NCBI GenBank assembly: GCA_947478725.1
Contig: CANJWZ010000011.1
Location: 40,687-104,686 of the forward strand
Direction: 5' to 3'
Source: Comamonadaceae bacterium
GTDB lineage: Bacteria > Pseudomonadota > Gammaproteobacteria > Burkholderiales > Burkholderiaceae_C
DNA: 64,000 nucleotides
The position numbers were made by a program, and so were the translations under genes. The notes under the pieces are model-generated. The model saw only the letters and a list, made by a program, of their open reading frames with translations, ran no database searches and was not told the origin of the DNA. The first letter of the stretch is position 1. Every line of letters starts with the position of its first letter. Positions 51,281 through 60,476 of this stretch are shown here, piece after piece.

Positions 51281-52267
51281 TCAATGCTCTTCAGCCGGGG
51301 CATCCGGCGCGGCACGGGCGCGCAGCACCGTGGCGGCAATGGCGCTCAGCACAATCAGCCCCATGCCTGCCCAGCCTAGCGGCGGTATGGTGTCGCCCAA
51401 CAGGGCCAAGCCAAACAGGGCCGAAAAGATGATGCCCGAGTATTGCAAATTAGCCACCATCAGCGTGCCGCCGTGGTTGGTGGACATCGAATAAGCCTTG
51501 GTCATGCACAACTGGCCCAGGCTGGCCAACAGACCGATCGGCAGCAACCACAGCGCGTGTTGCCAGTGCCACGGCGACAACCCCAGCAGGACCATGCCCA
51601 GCGCGCCCGCGATAGTGCTGCCAACGGCAAAGTAAAACACGGTACGGGCTTCCGGCTCGCCTATGCGGGCCAGCGCCATCACCTGCATGTAAGCAAACGC
51701 TGATCCCAGGCCAGACAGCAGGCCAATCAGACCGGCAAAAGCCTGGTTTTGGGCGATCGTGGGGCGCAGCAGCATGACCACCCCGGCAAAGCTGGCCAGG
51801 ATGGCGCCCACCAGTACGCCTTGAGACTGGAAAAGCGCCCCCACGCTTTCCGCTTCACGAGATGCGCTGCCCCCCTGGGGGGGTAATTTTCCTTGGGGTG
51901 GCCGGGCAGAAAATGGCCCTACCCCTGCCTTGGCAAACACCAGCGTGCCGCCGACCAAAAACACGGCAATCCAGACGCTGCTCATGTAGTTCAGCGTCAT
52001 GGCCGTGGCCAGGGGCAGGTGCGCGATGGCGTAAAACCAGGCCGACAGCGCCGTCACGCCGGCCACGCTGCGCCAGATGTGCATGGGCAGCACGGTGGTG
52101 GCCAGGGACGTGCCGCGCATGCGGGCAAAAGCGGCCATGAACACCATCCCGATCACACCCCGGTAAAACACCAGCTCGGCGTTGTTGAAGTATTGCGCTG
52201 CAAACTTGACGCATACCGCCATGCTGGAGAAGAGGAAGGCGGACAGAATCATCCAGATGGCTTGCAT
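51281..52267 (-). CDS. EamA/DMT-family transporter with repeat-derived insert
   Basis: The 328-residue protein has ten predicted helices in two EamA repeats (start MQAIWMILSAFLFSSMAVCVKF; second repeat near FAGLIGLLSGLGSAFAYM; end PLGWAGMGLIVLSAIAATV). Between helices at about residues 115-147 is a hydrophilic stretch (SARPPQGKLPPQGG, SREAESVG) that has no counterpart in the family. It is encoded by a copy of the dispersed GC-rich repeat (51836-51920) inserted in frame. Members export amino acids, nucleosides or other metabolites. Neighbour of sseA, probably cotranscribed. Confidence 0.88.
   Translation of the reverse strand: MQAIWMILSAFLFSSMAVCVKFAAQYFNNAELVFYRGVIGMVFMAAFARMRGTSLATTVLPMHIWRSVAGVTALSAWFYAIAHLPLATAMTLNYMSSVWIAVFLVGGTLVFAKAGVGPFSARPPQGKLPPQGGSASREAESVGALFQSQGVLVGAILASFAGVVMLLRPTIAQNQAFAGLIGLLSGLGSAFAYMQVMALARIGEPEARTVFYFAVGSTIAGALGMVLLGLSPWHWQHALWLLPIGLLASLGQLCMTKAYSMSTNHGGTLMVANLQYSGIIFSALFGLALLGDTIPPLGWAGMGLIVLSAIAATVLRARAAPDAPAEEH
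51836..51920 (-). repeat. Dispersed GC-rich repeat, copy 3, inside the EamA gene
   Basis: Read on the minus strand it gives CGGCCACCCCAAGG, GGGGGGCAG and AAGCGTGGGGGC in the same order and spacing as copy 2 at 4098-4184. Its length keeps the transporter frame open. Confidence 0.65.
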
Positions 52268-52322
52268 GGGGGTGGTGGGCTCTCGTTTGGCTGGTCAAGC
52301 CGTTTTCAGGAAGGTTTTAGGG

Positions 52323-52375
52323 TGCTAGCCCAATGAATATATGCACTAGAAGCGACTCAATTCATAGCAAAAAAA
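52323..52375. repeat. Second dispersed repeat family, copy upstream of the EamA gene
   Basis: GCTAGCCCAATGAATATATG, AAGCGACTCAATTC and ATAGCAA follow the block order of the copies at 48868 and 19951. It fills the gap between the EamA and Rieske oxygenase genes. Confidence 0.4.
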
Positions 52376-52379
52376 TGCA

Positions 52380-53498
52380 TCAGATCATCTGCGTGGTTTT
52401 GCTGGCGCCCATTTTGCGGCGGTACCACTCGTGGAAATGCTGCATACCGTCTTCCATCGGGCTTTGGTAGGGGCCAAACTCGTTGTCGCCCCTGTCCAGC
52501 AAGGCCTTGCGGCCAGCGTCCATCCGCAGGGCGATTTCGTCGTCTTCGACACAGGTCTCCATGTAGGCGGCTTGCTGCGCCTCGATAAATTCACGTTCAA
52601 AGGCGCAGATTTCTTCGGGGTAAAAAAACTCGACCACATTCAGTGTCTTGTCGGGTCCGCGCGGGTGCAAGGTGCTGACCACCAGCACATGCGGGTACCA
52701 CTCCACCATCACATGCGGGTAGTAAGTCAGCCAGATCGCACCGTACTTGGGTGCCACGCCTTTGCGGTACTGCAGCACCACGTCGTGCCATTTTTTATAG
52801 GTGTCGGTGCCGGGCTTGCCCAGTTTGTCTGACACGCCCACGGTTTGCACCGAGTAATCCGGCTGTAGTTCCCACCGCAAGTCATGGGTGGTGACAAAAC
52901 CGCCCAGCCCGGGATGAAACGGCCCCACGTGGTAGTCCTCCAGATACACCTCAATGAAGGTTTTCCAGTTGTAGTGGCATTCGTGCAGGTGCACTTTGTC
53001 GAGCTGATAGCCAGAAAAGTCCAAGTCCTTGGCCACACCCAGCTGGCTCATTTCGTTCGCAATGTCGCGGCCCGTGTCTTCAAACACCAGGCCGTTCCAG
53101 GTGGTGGTTTTGTAGCGGTTCAGGTTCAGGCAGGGGTCGATTTCAAAGTGCGGTGCGCCTATCAGTTCGCCCGAGGTGTTGTAGGTCCAGCGGTGCAGCG
53201 GGCAGACGATGTTGGCCCCGGTGTTACCGCGGCCTTGCAGCATGGTGGACTGGCGATGCCGGCAGACGTTGGAAATCAGCTCAATGCCCGAGGCGTTGCG
53301 CACCAGCGCCCGCCCTTCGCCTTCGTGGGGCAGGGCGTAAAAGTCGCCCATATTGGGCACGGCCAGCTCATGGCCCAGGTAGCGCGGCCCGCCTGCAAAC
53401 AGCTTTTGCTGCTCTCGCTGATAGAGCGCGGCGTCAAAATAACTGGAGATCGGGAGCTGGCTGGTGGCTTGCAGCAGGCGAAGACTTAAATCGGACAT
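52380..53498 (-). CDS. Rieske-type aromatic-ring-hydroxylating oxygenase, alpha subunit
   Basis: The 372-residue protein has the [2Fe-2S] Rieske site C79-x-H81 and C99-x2-H102 (CRHRQS, VCPLHRW). The mononuclear iron site is in EDYHVGPFHPG (H190, H195), and the bridging-acid helix KTFIEVYLEDYH is typical of choline monooxygenase-like and phthalate-type oxygenases. No ferredoxin, reductase or beta subunit gene is adjacent, so its electron partner must come from elsewhere. It stands alone, divergent from xseB. Substrate unknown. Confidence 0.9.
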   Translation of the reverse strand: MSDLSLRLLQATSQLPISSYFDAALYQREQQKLFAGGPRYLGHELAVPNMGDFYALPHEGEGRALVRNASGIELISNVCRHRQSTMLQGRGNTGANIVCPLHRWTYNTSGELIGAPHFEIDPCLNLNRYKTTTWNGLVFEDTGRDIANEMSQLGVAKDLDFSGYQLDKVHLHECHYNWKTFIEVYLEDYHVGPFHPGLGGFVTTHDLRWELQPDYSVQTVGVSDKLGKPGTDTYKKWHDVVLQYRKGVAPKYGAIWLTYYPHVMVEWYPHVLVVSTLHPRGPDKTLNVVEFFYPEEICAFEREFIEAQQAAYMETCVEDDEIALRMDAGRKALLDRGDNEFGPYQSPMEDGMQHFHEWYRRKMGASKTTQMI

Positions 53499-53613
53499 CG
53501 GTACGTGGCGGTGGGCAACCGCAGGGGTGTTTTTTGATTTTACCCGCCGCTATCTGCGGCAATCAGGTACCAGCCTTGTGACACTCTAAAATCGGGAACT
53601 ACATCCAAAAACC

Positions 53614-53868
53614 ATGGCCAAATCCACCCCACAAAAAACCACTGATGCAGCCCCCGGACTGCCCGAGACGTATGAGCTGGCCCTGCAAGAGCTGGAGCGG
53701 CTGATCGTTGACCTGGAGTCCGGTCAGTTGCCGCTGGACCAACTCTTGAGCAGCTACCAGCGCGGCGCACAGCTGATGTCTTTCTGCAAAGGCAGGCTCG
53801 AAGCGGTTGAAAACCAGATCAAGGTGCTGGAAGGCAATGAGCTGAAAAACTGGAGCGCTTCAAAGTGA
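53614..53868 (+). CDS. xseB: Exodeoxyribonuclease VII small subunit
   Basis: The 84-residue protein has the XseB core [35 protein letters not shown], a helical hairpin that binds XseA. Its stop overlaps the GTG start of ispA (GTGA), giving the common xseB-ispA-dxs order. XseA is not in the window. Confidence 0.94.
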   Translation: MAKSTPQKTTDAAPGLPETYELALQELERLIVDLESGQLPLDQLLSSYQRGAQLMSFCKGRLEAVENQIKVLEGNELKNWSASK

Positions 53869-54827
53869 GTCAAGTCAGTCAAGTCAGTCTACCGAGCGCA
53901 AAAATGGTGCCCAGCTTTGACCTGAAAGCATGGACGCAAGAACAAGCCGGACGGCTCGAAAAGGCGCTGTCTGACTGGGTGGCCCCGCCTTCGAAAGCCG
54001 CTGCTTCTGCTGGTCTGCAGCAGCTCAACCAAGCCATGCGTTACGCCGTGCTGGATGGCGGCAAGCGGCTGCGCCCGCTGCTGGCACTGGCCGCCTGTGA
54101 GGCGGTGGGCGGCAACCCGCAAGCCGCCCTGCGCGCCGCCTGTGCGGTGGAGCTGATCCATGCCTATTCATTGGTGCACGACGACATGCCTTGCATGGAC
54201 AACGACGTGCTGCGCCGCGGCAAGCCAACGGTGCATGTCCAGTTTGGCGAGGCCCAGGCGCTGCTGGTCGGTGATGCGCTGCAAGCGCTGGCTTTTGAGC
54301 TGTTGACACCTGCAGACACCGCGGTTGACACGGCGACCCAGGCCCGGTTGTGCCGGGTGCTGGCCCAGGCGTCGGGTGCTCAGGGCATGGCCGGCGGGCA
54401 GGCGATCGATCTGGCCAGTGTGGGGCTGCCGCTGGACGCCGACCAGCTCCATGAAATGCATCGGCTGAAAACCGGTGCACTGCTCAAAGCCAGCGTTCTG
54501 ATGGGCGCACTATGCGGCCACCCGAACGACGCTACCTTGCTTGCGCTGGGAGAGTACGGCGCCGCCATTGGCCTGGCGTTCCAGGTCGTCGACGACATTC
54601 TGGACGTGACGGCAGACTCGGCCACGCTGGGCAAGACGGCGGGCAAGGACGCTTTTCATGACAAACCCACTTTTGTGTCGCTGATGGGGCTTGACGCCTC
54701 CAAAGCCTACGCCGGGCAATTGCTGGCGCGGGCTTTGACCAGTCTGGATGCGGTAGACGGGGCAAACCCGCACGGCACCGCCGCACTGCGCGCACTAGCT
54801 GATATGCTGGTCAACCGGCAGTATTGA
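53865..54827 (+). CDS. ispA: Polyprenyl synthetase, probable farnesyl diphosphate synthase
   Basis: The 320-residue protein starts at GTG 53865, overlapping xseB by 4 bp. An ATG 13 codons later is an alternative; the extra residues come from a small GTCAA/GTCA direct repeat. It has the first aspartate-rich motif DDMPCMD at 106-112 and a second near residue 242 ([12 protein letters not shown]). The two-residue insertion inside the first DDxxxxD is that of bacterial FPP/GPP synthases. It makes C15 diphosphate for ubiquinone and undecaprenyl synthesis. dxs follows directly. Confidence 0.95.
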   Translation: MSQVSQVSLPSAKMVPSFDLKAWTQEQAGRLEKALSDWVAPPSKAAASAGLQQLNQAMRYAVLDGGKRLRPLLALAACEAVGGNPQAALRAACAVELIHAYSLVHDDMPCMDNDVLRRGKPTVHVQFGEAQALLVGDALQALAFELLTPADTAVDTATQARLCRVLAQASGAQGMAGGQAIDLASVGLPLDADQLHEMHRLKTGALLKASVLMGALCGHPNDATLLALGEYGAAIGLAFQVVDDILDVTADSATLGKTAGKDAFHDKPTFVSLMGLDASKAYAGQLLARALTSLDAVDGANPHGTAALRALADMLVNRQY

Positions 54828-54864
54828 ATTGACACCCACTCGCTTTTAAACCGACCGTTCCAAG

Positions 54865-56775
54865 ATGACCCCTTTGCTTGACACCATTGAAAGCCCGGCT
54901 GATGTACGCAAACTCCCGCGCGGCCAGCTGAAAACCCTGAGCGATGAGCTGCGTGCCTACCTGCTTGACAGCGTCTCCAAAACCGGCGGGCACTTGAGCT
55001 CCAACCTGGGCACGGTTGAACTGACAGTTGCTTTGCACTATGTGTTCAACACCCCGGAAGATCGGCTGGTGTGGGATGTGGGTCATCAAACCTACCCGCA
55101 CAAAATCCTCACAGGCAGAAAAGACCGGATGGGCACCCTGCGCCAATTCGGCGGCCTGTCAGGCTTTCCACGGCGCGATGAAAGCCCTTATGACACCTTT
55201 GGGACGGCGCATTCGTCCACATCGATTTCTGCTGCCCTGGGCATGGCACTGGCGGCCCGGCAAAAGGGGGAAGAGCGTTATTCAGTGGCCATCATTGGCG
55301 ACGGCGCCATGAGTGCAGGCATGGCGTTTGAGGCGATGAACAACGCGGGCATACAAGACAATTGCAAGATGCTGGTGGTGCTGAACGACAACGACATGAG
55401 CATCAGCCCGCCCGTGGGGGCGCTCAACCGCTATTTGGCGCAGCTCATGAGCGGGCGGTTTTATGCATCGGCGCGCAGCGTCGGCCTGCAGGTATTGAGC
55501 GTGGCGCCGCCGCTGTTAGAGCTGGCCAAGCGGCTGGAATCACACGCCAAAGGCATGGTGGTGCCGGCCACGATGTTTGAAAATTTCGGCTTCAACTACA
55601 TCGGCCCGATTGACGGGCATGACCTCAATTCGCTGGTGCCCACCCTGGAGAACATCAGGCAACTGATGAAAAACGGGTCGGGCCCGCAGTTTTTGCACGT
55701 TGTCACCAAAAAAGGCCAGGGCTACAAAATGGCCGAGGCCGACCCGATTGCCTACCATGGCCCCGGCAAGTTTGACCCGGCCATGGGCTTGCAAAAAGCC
55801 CTGACACCAGCGAAACAAACTTTCACGCAAGTGTTCGGTACCTGGCTGTGCGACATGGCAGCGCACGACACGCGGCTGGTGGGCATCACGCCGGCCATGC
55901 GTGAAGGCTCGGGCATGGTCGAGTTTCATCAGCGCTTTCCTGGCCGTTACCACGATGTGGGTATTGCCGAGCAGCACGCGGTCACGTTTGCAGCCGGCAT
56001 GGCCTGCGAGGGGCTCAAGCCGGTGGTGGCGATTTACTCGACCTTCCTGCAGCGCGGCTACGACCAACTGGTGCACGATGTCGCGCTGCAAAACCTGCCG
56101 GTGGTGTTTGCGCTGGACCGTGCCGGTCTGGTGGGTGCCGACGGCGCAACCCATGCGGGCGCCTACGACATTGCGTTTTTGCGCTGCATTCCCAACATGA
56201 GCATTGCCTGCCCCGCAGACGAACGCGAATGCCGCATGCTGCTGAGCAGCGCCTACGAGCAAAACCATCCGGTTGCCGTGCGCTACCCGCGTGGTGCAGG
56301 CGCGGGTGTGGCGCCCGAAGCAGGTCTTGAGGCGCTGCCATTTGGCAAAGCTGAGGTGCGCCGCGAAGGCAAGGGGGTTGCGATTTTGGCCTTCGGCACA
56401 CTGCTTTATCCGGCGCTGCAAGTGGCTGACAAACTGGGCGTGACCGTGGTCAACATGCGCTGGGCCAAACCACTCGATGTGGAGCTGCTGTTGCATATAG
56501 CTGCCAGTCACGATGCGCTGGTCACGGTGGAAGACGGTGCCATCATGGGCGGTGCGGGCAGTGCCGTCAGCGAGGCGCTGCAAGCGGCGGGTGTGGTCAA
56601 GCCGGTGCTGCATCTGGGCCTCCCCGACGAGTTCATTGAGCATGGCGACCCAGCCAAATTAATGGCCATGCAAGGGCTGGATGCGGCGGGTATTGAGGCC
56701 TCCGTCGTCGCCCGTTTTGGAGATCTGATGGCGGCAAGCCAAGCCGTCAAGGTCGCGCTCAAGTCAGTGGCCTGA
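54865..56775 (+). CDS. dxs: 1-deoxy-D-xylulose-5-phosphate synthase
   Basis: The 636-residue thiamine-diphosphate enzyme has [16 protein letters not shown] with H43, the ThDP/Mg motif [16 protein letters not shown] starting at residue 145, [15 protein letters not shown], and the [15 protein letters not shown] loop. It makes DXP from pyruvate and glyceraldehyde-3-phosphate, the first step of the MEP isoprenoid route. It is the last gene of xseB-ispA-dxs, supplying precursors to the IspA product line. Confidence 0.97.
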   Translation: MTPLLDTIESPADVRKLPRGQLKTLSDELRAYLLDSVSKTGGHLSSNLGTVELTVALHYVFNTPEDRLVWDVGHQTYPHKILTGRKDRMGTLRQFGGLSGFPRRDESPYDTFGTAHSSTSISAALGMALAARQKGEERYSVAIIGDGAMSAGMAFEAMNNAGIQDNCKMLVVLNDNDMSISPPVGALNRYLAQLMSGRFYASARSVGLQVLSVAPPLLELAKRLESHAKGMVVPATMFENFGFNYIGPIDGHDLNSLVPTLENIRQLMKNGSGPQFLHVVTKKGQGYKMAEADPIAYHGPGKFDPAMGLQKALTPAKQTFTQVFGTWLCDMAAHDTRLVGITPAMREGSGMVEFHQRFPGRYHDVGIAEQHAVTFAAGMACEGLKPVVAIYSTFLQRGYDQLVHDVALQNLPVVFALDRAGLVGADGATHAGAYDIAFLRCIPNMSIACPADERECRMLLSSAYEQNHPVAVRYPRGAGAGVAPEAGLEALPFGKAEVRREGKGVAILAFGTLLYPALQVADKLGVTVVNMRWAKPLDVELLLHIAASHDALVTVEDGAIMGGAGSAVSEALQAAGVVKPVLHLGLPDEFIEHGDPAKLMAMQGLDAAGIEASVVARFGDLMAASQAVKVALKSVA

Positions 56776-56926
56776 CGTCAATTTTCAAAGGGCGCTGCCC
56801 AAGAAATATGAGCCTCTTGGCTGAGCGCTGAGAGTGTTCGAAGCCATTGACCAAGGGGCGCCTTGGTTTGCTGCTTGATGTCGGGGGGTTGAGGGTAAAC
56901 CCCACCGATCCCACGATCAGTCGTTT

Positions 56927-57122
56927 TATAATTTTCGGCATCGGCAGGCTGTCAGCCCAAAACCACCCACTACGGGTAAAAACCGGGTCAGGGCCTGCGT
57001 GAACACTGCCAAAATATGCACCTCAGTCGAGCAGCCAGTCGGTTCTGAAGAGAACCTTACTGACCACGCGGCAGATCAATGCAGTGTGAATTTCAAACTT
57101 CAAAACCTCTCAGGAGATATTC
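56927..57122 (+). promoter_or_regulatory. Promoter and structured leader of the TRAP receptor gene
   Basis: The 347-bp gap after dxs has TATAAT at 56927-56932 with no good -35. A leader of about 185 nt follows, with C/G-rich inverted segments (GGCAGGCTGTCAGCCC near 56943) and a hairpin GGTTCT-GAAG-AGAACC at 57041-57056. A CTCAGGAGATATTC ribosome site precedes the ATG at 57123. The first part of the gap (56776-56920) shows no gene. Confidence 0.45.
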
Positions 57123-58202
57123 ATGGATCGTCGTTCCCTCATTAAAAATGCTGGCATTGCCGGCGTGCTGGCCGCTGGCGTAGCGCCTGCTGTACACGCA
57201 CAGGCGGCAGTGCGCTGGCGCCTTGCGTCCAGCTTTCCCAAGTCACTGGACACCATCTTCGGTGCCGCGGATACTTTCTCGAAAGCCGTCAAGGCCATGT
57301 CGGGCGGCAAGTTTGAGGTTTCGGTTCATGCTGCGGGCGAGCTGATGCCTGCTTTTGGTGTGGTAGACGGCGTGCAGCAAGGGTCGATAGAGTGCGCGCA
57401 CACCGCTCCTTACTATTTCTTTGGCAAGGACGAAACTTTTGCGCTGGGCTGCGCCATTCCTTTTGGCCTGAACAGCCGCCAGATGACAGCCTGGATGTAC
57501 GAAGGCAACGGCATGAAGCTGATGCGCGAGTTCTACGCCAAGTACAACATCGTCAACTTCCCAGGCGGCAACACCGGCGCGCAAATGGGCGGCTGGTACC
57601 GCAAAGAGATCAAAACCTTGGCCGACATGAAAGGCCTGAAAATGCGCATCGGCGGCTTCGGCGGTAAGGTGCTGGAAAAATTGGGTTCGGTGCCGCAAAA
57701 CATTCCCGGTGGCGAGATTTATCAAGCGCTGGAAAAAGGCACGATTGACGCCGCCGAATGGGTAGGCCCCTACGACGACCAGAAACTGGGCTTTAACAAA
57801 GTGGCTCCGTTTTACTACTACCCTGGCTGGTGGGAGGGCGGCCCTGAGCTGGACTTCTTCATCAACAACAAGGCATTTGAAGCGCTCACCCCTGAGTACA
57901 AGGCGATTGTTGAAGCCGCGGCCGCACAGGCCCACACGACCATGCAGGCCAGATATGACGCGCTCAATCCAATAGCCCTCAAGCAGCTCGTGGGTGCAAA
58001 AACCAAGCTGCGTCCCTTCCCGAAAGACGTGATGAACGCCGCGTTCAAGGCTTCAATGGCTTTGTACGACGAACTGTCTGCCAAGAACGAAAACTGGAAA
58101 AAAATCTACGCTGACTACTCCAAGTTCCGCGCAGACCAGAACCTGTGGTTCCGTTTCACAGAAGCGTCGTTTGACAAGTTCATGCAAGATCAAAAGTTGT
58201 AA
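57123..58202 (+). CDS. dctP: TRAP transporter solute-binding protein (DctP family, TakP-like)
   Basis: The 359-residue periplasmic receptor has a twin-arginine-type signal (MDRRSLIKNAGIAG ... VHAQA) and the TRAP fold with VRWRLASSFPKSLDTIFG, the ligand-arginine region LKMRIGGFGGKV and IDAAEWVGPYDDQKLGF. The EWVGPYDD sequence places it near the TakP group that binds 2-oxo acids or lactate. The permease genes lie 0.7 kb away on the other strand (58873-61016). The gene has its own promoter and terminator, so receptor and permeases are separate transcripts. Confidence 0.92.
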   Translation: MDRRSLIKNAGIAGVLAAGVAPAVHAQAAVRWRLASSFPKSLDTIFGAADTFSKAVKAMSGGKFEVSVHAAGELMPAFGVVDGVQQGSIECAHTAPYYFFGKDETFALGCAIPFGLNSRQMTAWMYEGNGMKLMREFYAKYNIVNFPGGNTGAQMGGWYRKEIKTLADMKGLKMRIGGFGGKVLEKLGSVPQNIPGGEIYQALEKGTIDAAEWVGPYDDQKLGFNKVAPFYYYPGWWEGGPELDFFINNKAFEALTPEYKAIVEAAAAQAHTTMQARYDALNPIALKQLVGAKTKLRPFPKDVMNAAFKASMALYDELSAKNENWKKIYADYSKFRADQNLWFRFTEASFDKFMQDQKL

Positions 58203-58225
58203 TCCGGCTTTTCCTTTTTGACGTC

Positions 58226-58255
58226 AAAAAGCCGCACTCAGGTGCGGCTTTTTTT
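58226..58255 (+). terminator. Rho-independent terminator after dctP
   Basis: GCCGCAC (58231-58237), loop TCAG, GTGCGGC (58242-58248), then a seven-T run, with AAAAA before the stem. Confidence 0.92.
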
Positions 58256-58284
58256 ATGTCCGCCTTTTTTAGCCGCACCCGGCC

Positions 58285-58776
58285 CTAGCGCATGTCCCTG
58301 AAAGCCTTGAGCTCCTTCACCAGCCGTTCAAACTCGGCAATCATCTCGGGCGAGGTGGCATAAAAAACCGCAAATTTTCCCATCAGCGTGCGCACGTACA
58401 GGCGCGGCGCAATCAGCCATTCCAGCCCGCGCACCCGAATCAGTTTTCCGTAGGCCAGCTCGCGCAATTCCATGTGCTTGTTCCAGACCCAGCTTTGATG
58501 CAGAGCCTGCTCGTCAATGCGGGTTGTGCTGCGCAAAATATGGACCCAGGTGTAAAGCAGCAGCAACACCGCCCCCAAAAACCAGCCCCCGCCGGCCACT
58601 CCGCCTGCGGCCCTGCCAGCCCACCAGTTCTGCAAAAAAGCCGCCGAACAGGCGAACACGATCAGTGTGGCCAGCAGCTTGAAGGTGACGGAATAAGCTG
58701 GGCTGCTGACTCCCGCAACTTTCGGTACAAATTTAAACGGCGGTGGGCCCATGGCGGGCAAGGTGTTGTTGAACAT
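58285..58776 (-). CDS. Small membrane protein with PH-like C-terminal domain, unknown
   Basis: The 163-residue protein has two hydrophobic helices (residues about 28-50 and 64-80) separated by a Gly/Trp-rich turn, followed by a soluble domain of about 80 residues starting TRIDEQALHQSWVWNK. The turn-rich beta pattern ending in ERLVKELKAFR resembles bacterial PH-like domains. I do not recognise a named family. It lies between the TRAP receptor and permease genes, after the permease terminator on the same strand, so it has its own transcript. Confidence 0.65.
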   Translation of the reverse strand: MFNNTLPAMGPPPFKFVPKVAGVSSPAYSVTFKLLATLIVFACSAAFLQNWWAGRAAGGVAGGGWFLGAVLLLLYTWVHILRSTTRIDEQALHQSWVWNKHMELRELAYGKLIRVRGLEWLIAPRLYVRTLMGKFAVFYATSPEMIAEFERLVKELKAFRDMR

Positions 58777-58803
58777 CGTCTGCGCTGGTTGGTGGCTGTA
58801 TGA

Positions 58804-58832
58804 ATAAAAAATGCCCCTCGACGAGGGGCATT
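58804..58832 (-). terminator. Rho-independent terminator of the TRAP permease operon
   Basis: On the minus strand AATGCCCCTCG pairs with CGAGGGGCATT (58832-58822 and 58820-58810) and runs into a T-tract ending near 58804. It lies 40 bp after the dctM stop. Confidence 0.88.
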
Positions 58833-58872
58833 CCTGGATATTTTCGAATCCGGATGAAAGAAAGATGCCGGC

Positions 58873-60423
58873 CTATTTGCCTTTGAATAACTCGTCCATC
58901 TTTTTTTGTTCGTCGTCAGAACTGGTCGCGTCTGATTTTGGTGCCAGAGGGTCACTGCCAGCCGCGCCGCTGGCGGCTGTGCCCGGGGCCGTCACCGGGT
59001 CAGGCGTTTCCATGGGCATTTCAATCTTTACCTTGTCGATGTCAATTTTTTCTTCCTTGTCCAAGAACATGGTGACAGTTTGGGGCACAAAGATCACGAT
59101 CAGAACCAGAATCATCTGCATGGCCACCCAGGGAATCGCTCCCAGGTAAATGTCGTTGGACTTGATGGCTTCGGGAATACGTTTTTCCTTGAACAGCGTG
59201 TCGGCAATACCGCGCAAGTAAAACAGAGCAAAGCCAAACGGTGGGTGCATGAAGCTGGTTTGCATGTTCACGCACAGCAGCACGCCGAACCAGATCGGGT
59301 TGATGCCCAGCTTGACCGCCACCGGGCCCAGCATCGGCAAGATGATGAAGGCAATCTCAAAAAAGTCCAGGAAGAAGGCCAGGAAGAAAATGAAGATGTT
59401 GACAACGATCAGAAAGCCGGTTTGGCCGCCTGGCAAGCCAGTCAGCAAATGCTCAACCCACTTGGCACCGTCCACGCCCTGAAACACCATGGAGAACACG
59501 CGCGCACCAATCAGGATAAACACCACCATGGCAGTCAGGCGCATGGTGCCGCTCATGGCTTCCCAGATCAGCGCCATCGTCAGGCGCTTGTGAATGGCCG
59601 CCAGCACCAGCGCACCCACCACGCCCATGGCACCGGCTTCAGTCGGTGTGGCAATGGCGGTGTTGATGCCCGGCAGGCCGCCCATCGATCCAAGCACTGC
59701 AAAAATCAGGATGGCTGAGGGAATGATGCCGCGCAGGCATTTTCCCCACAAGGCCCAGCCGTGCAGGGTGCGTGCCTCTTTGGGCACACCCGGCACATGG
59801 TGCGGCTTGAAAACACCCAGAAGATAGGTGTAGGCTGCAAAAATCAGCACCTGCAAAATTGACGGGCCCCAGGCGCCCTTGTACATGTCACCCACAGACT
59901 GGCCCAATTGGTCGGCCATCACGATCAGCACCAGCGAAGGCGGCACCAGCTGCGTGATGGTGCCTGACGCCGCCAGCACGCCAGTGGCGTAGCGCATGTT
60001 GTAGCCGTAACGGATCATCACGGGCAGCGAAATCATGGCCATGGCAATCACCTGACCTGCCACCGTGCCGGTGATCGCGCCCAGGATAAAACCCACGATG
60101 ATGACGGAATAACCCAGGCCGCCCTTGGCCGGGCCAAACAGCTGACCCATGGAATCGAGCATGTCTTCTGCCAGGCCGCATTTTTCAAGAATCGAGCCCA
60201 TGAAGGTGAAAAACGGAATGGCCAGCAGCAGGTCGTTTGACAAAATGCCAAACATATTGAGCGGCAGATTGGACATGAAGCTGGCCGGGAACCAGCCCAT
60301 TTCAATGGCCAGAAAGCCAGAGCCCAGGCCCAGCGCTGCCAGTGAGAAAGCCACTGGAAAGCCAATCAGCATGATCAGCACGAGGCCCGCGAACATGATC
60401 GGTGCGAAATTTTCCATTTGCAT
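58873..60423 (-). CDS. dctM: TRAP transporter large permease (DctM) with extended C-terminus
   Basis: The 516-residue permease has about 12 hydrophobic helices with the DctM sequences IPFFTFMGSILEKCGLAEDML and SGTITQLVPPSLVLIVMA. The core of the family is about 430 residues. Here a loop enlargement in the middle and a hydrophilic tail of about 60 residues (KIEMPMETPDPVTAPG ... DELFKGK) account for the excess. It carries out sodium-driven uptake with DctQ and the DctP receptor at 57123. It is the second gene of dctQ-dctM. Confidence 0.94.
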   Translation of the reverse strand: MQMENFAPIMFAGLVLIMLIGFPVAFSLAALGLGSGFLAIEMGWFPASFMSNLPLNMFGILSNDLLLAIPFFTFMGSILEKCGLAEDMLDSMGQLFGPAKGGLGYSVIIVGFILGAITGTVAGQVIAMAMISLPVMIRYGYNMRYATGVLAASGTITQLVPPSLVLIVMADQLGQSVGDMYKGAWGPSILQVLIFAAYTYLLGVFKPHHVPGVPKEARTLHGWALWGKCLRGIIPSAILIFAVLGSMGGLPGINTAIATPTEAGAMGVVGALVLAAIHKRLTMALIWEAMSGTMRLTAMVVFILIGARVFSMVFQGVDGAKWVEHLLTGLPGGQTGFLIVVNIFIFFLAFFLDFFEIAFIILPMLGPVAVKLGINPIWFGVLLCVNMQTSFMHPPFGFALFYLRGIADTLFKEKRIPEAIKSNDIYLGAIPWVAMQMILVLIVIFVPQTVTMFLDKEEKIDIDKVKIEMPMETPDPVTAPGTAASGAAGSDPLAPKSDATSSDDEQKKMDELFKGK

Positions 60424-60476
60424 TTTTATTGTCCTGAAACGACTTGAAGGGAGATGAACCGTTGAGCGGCAGCCGC

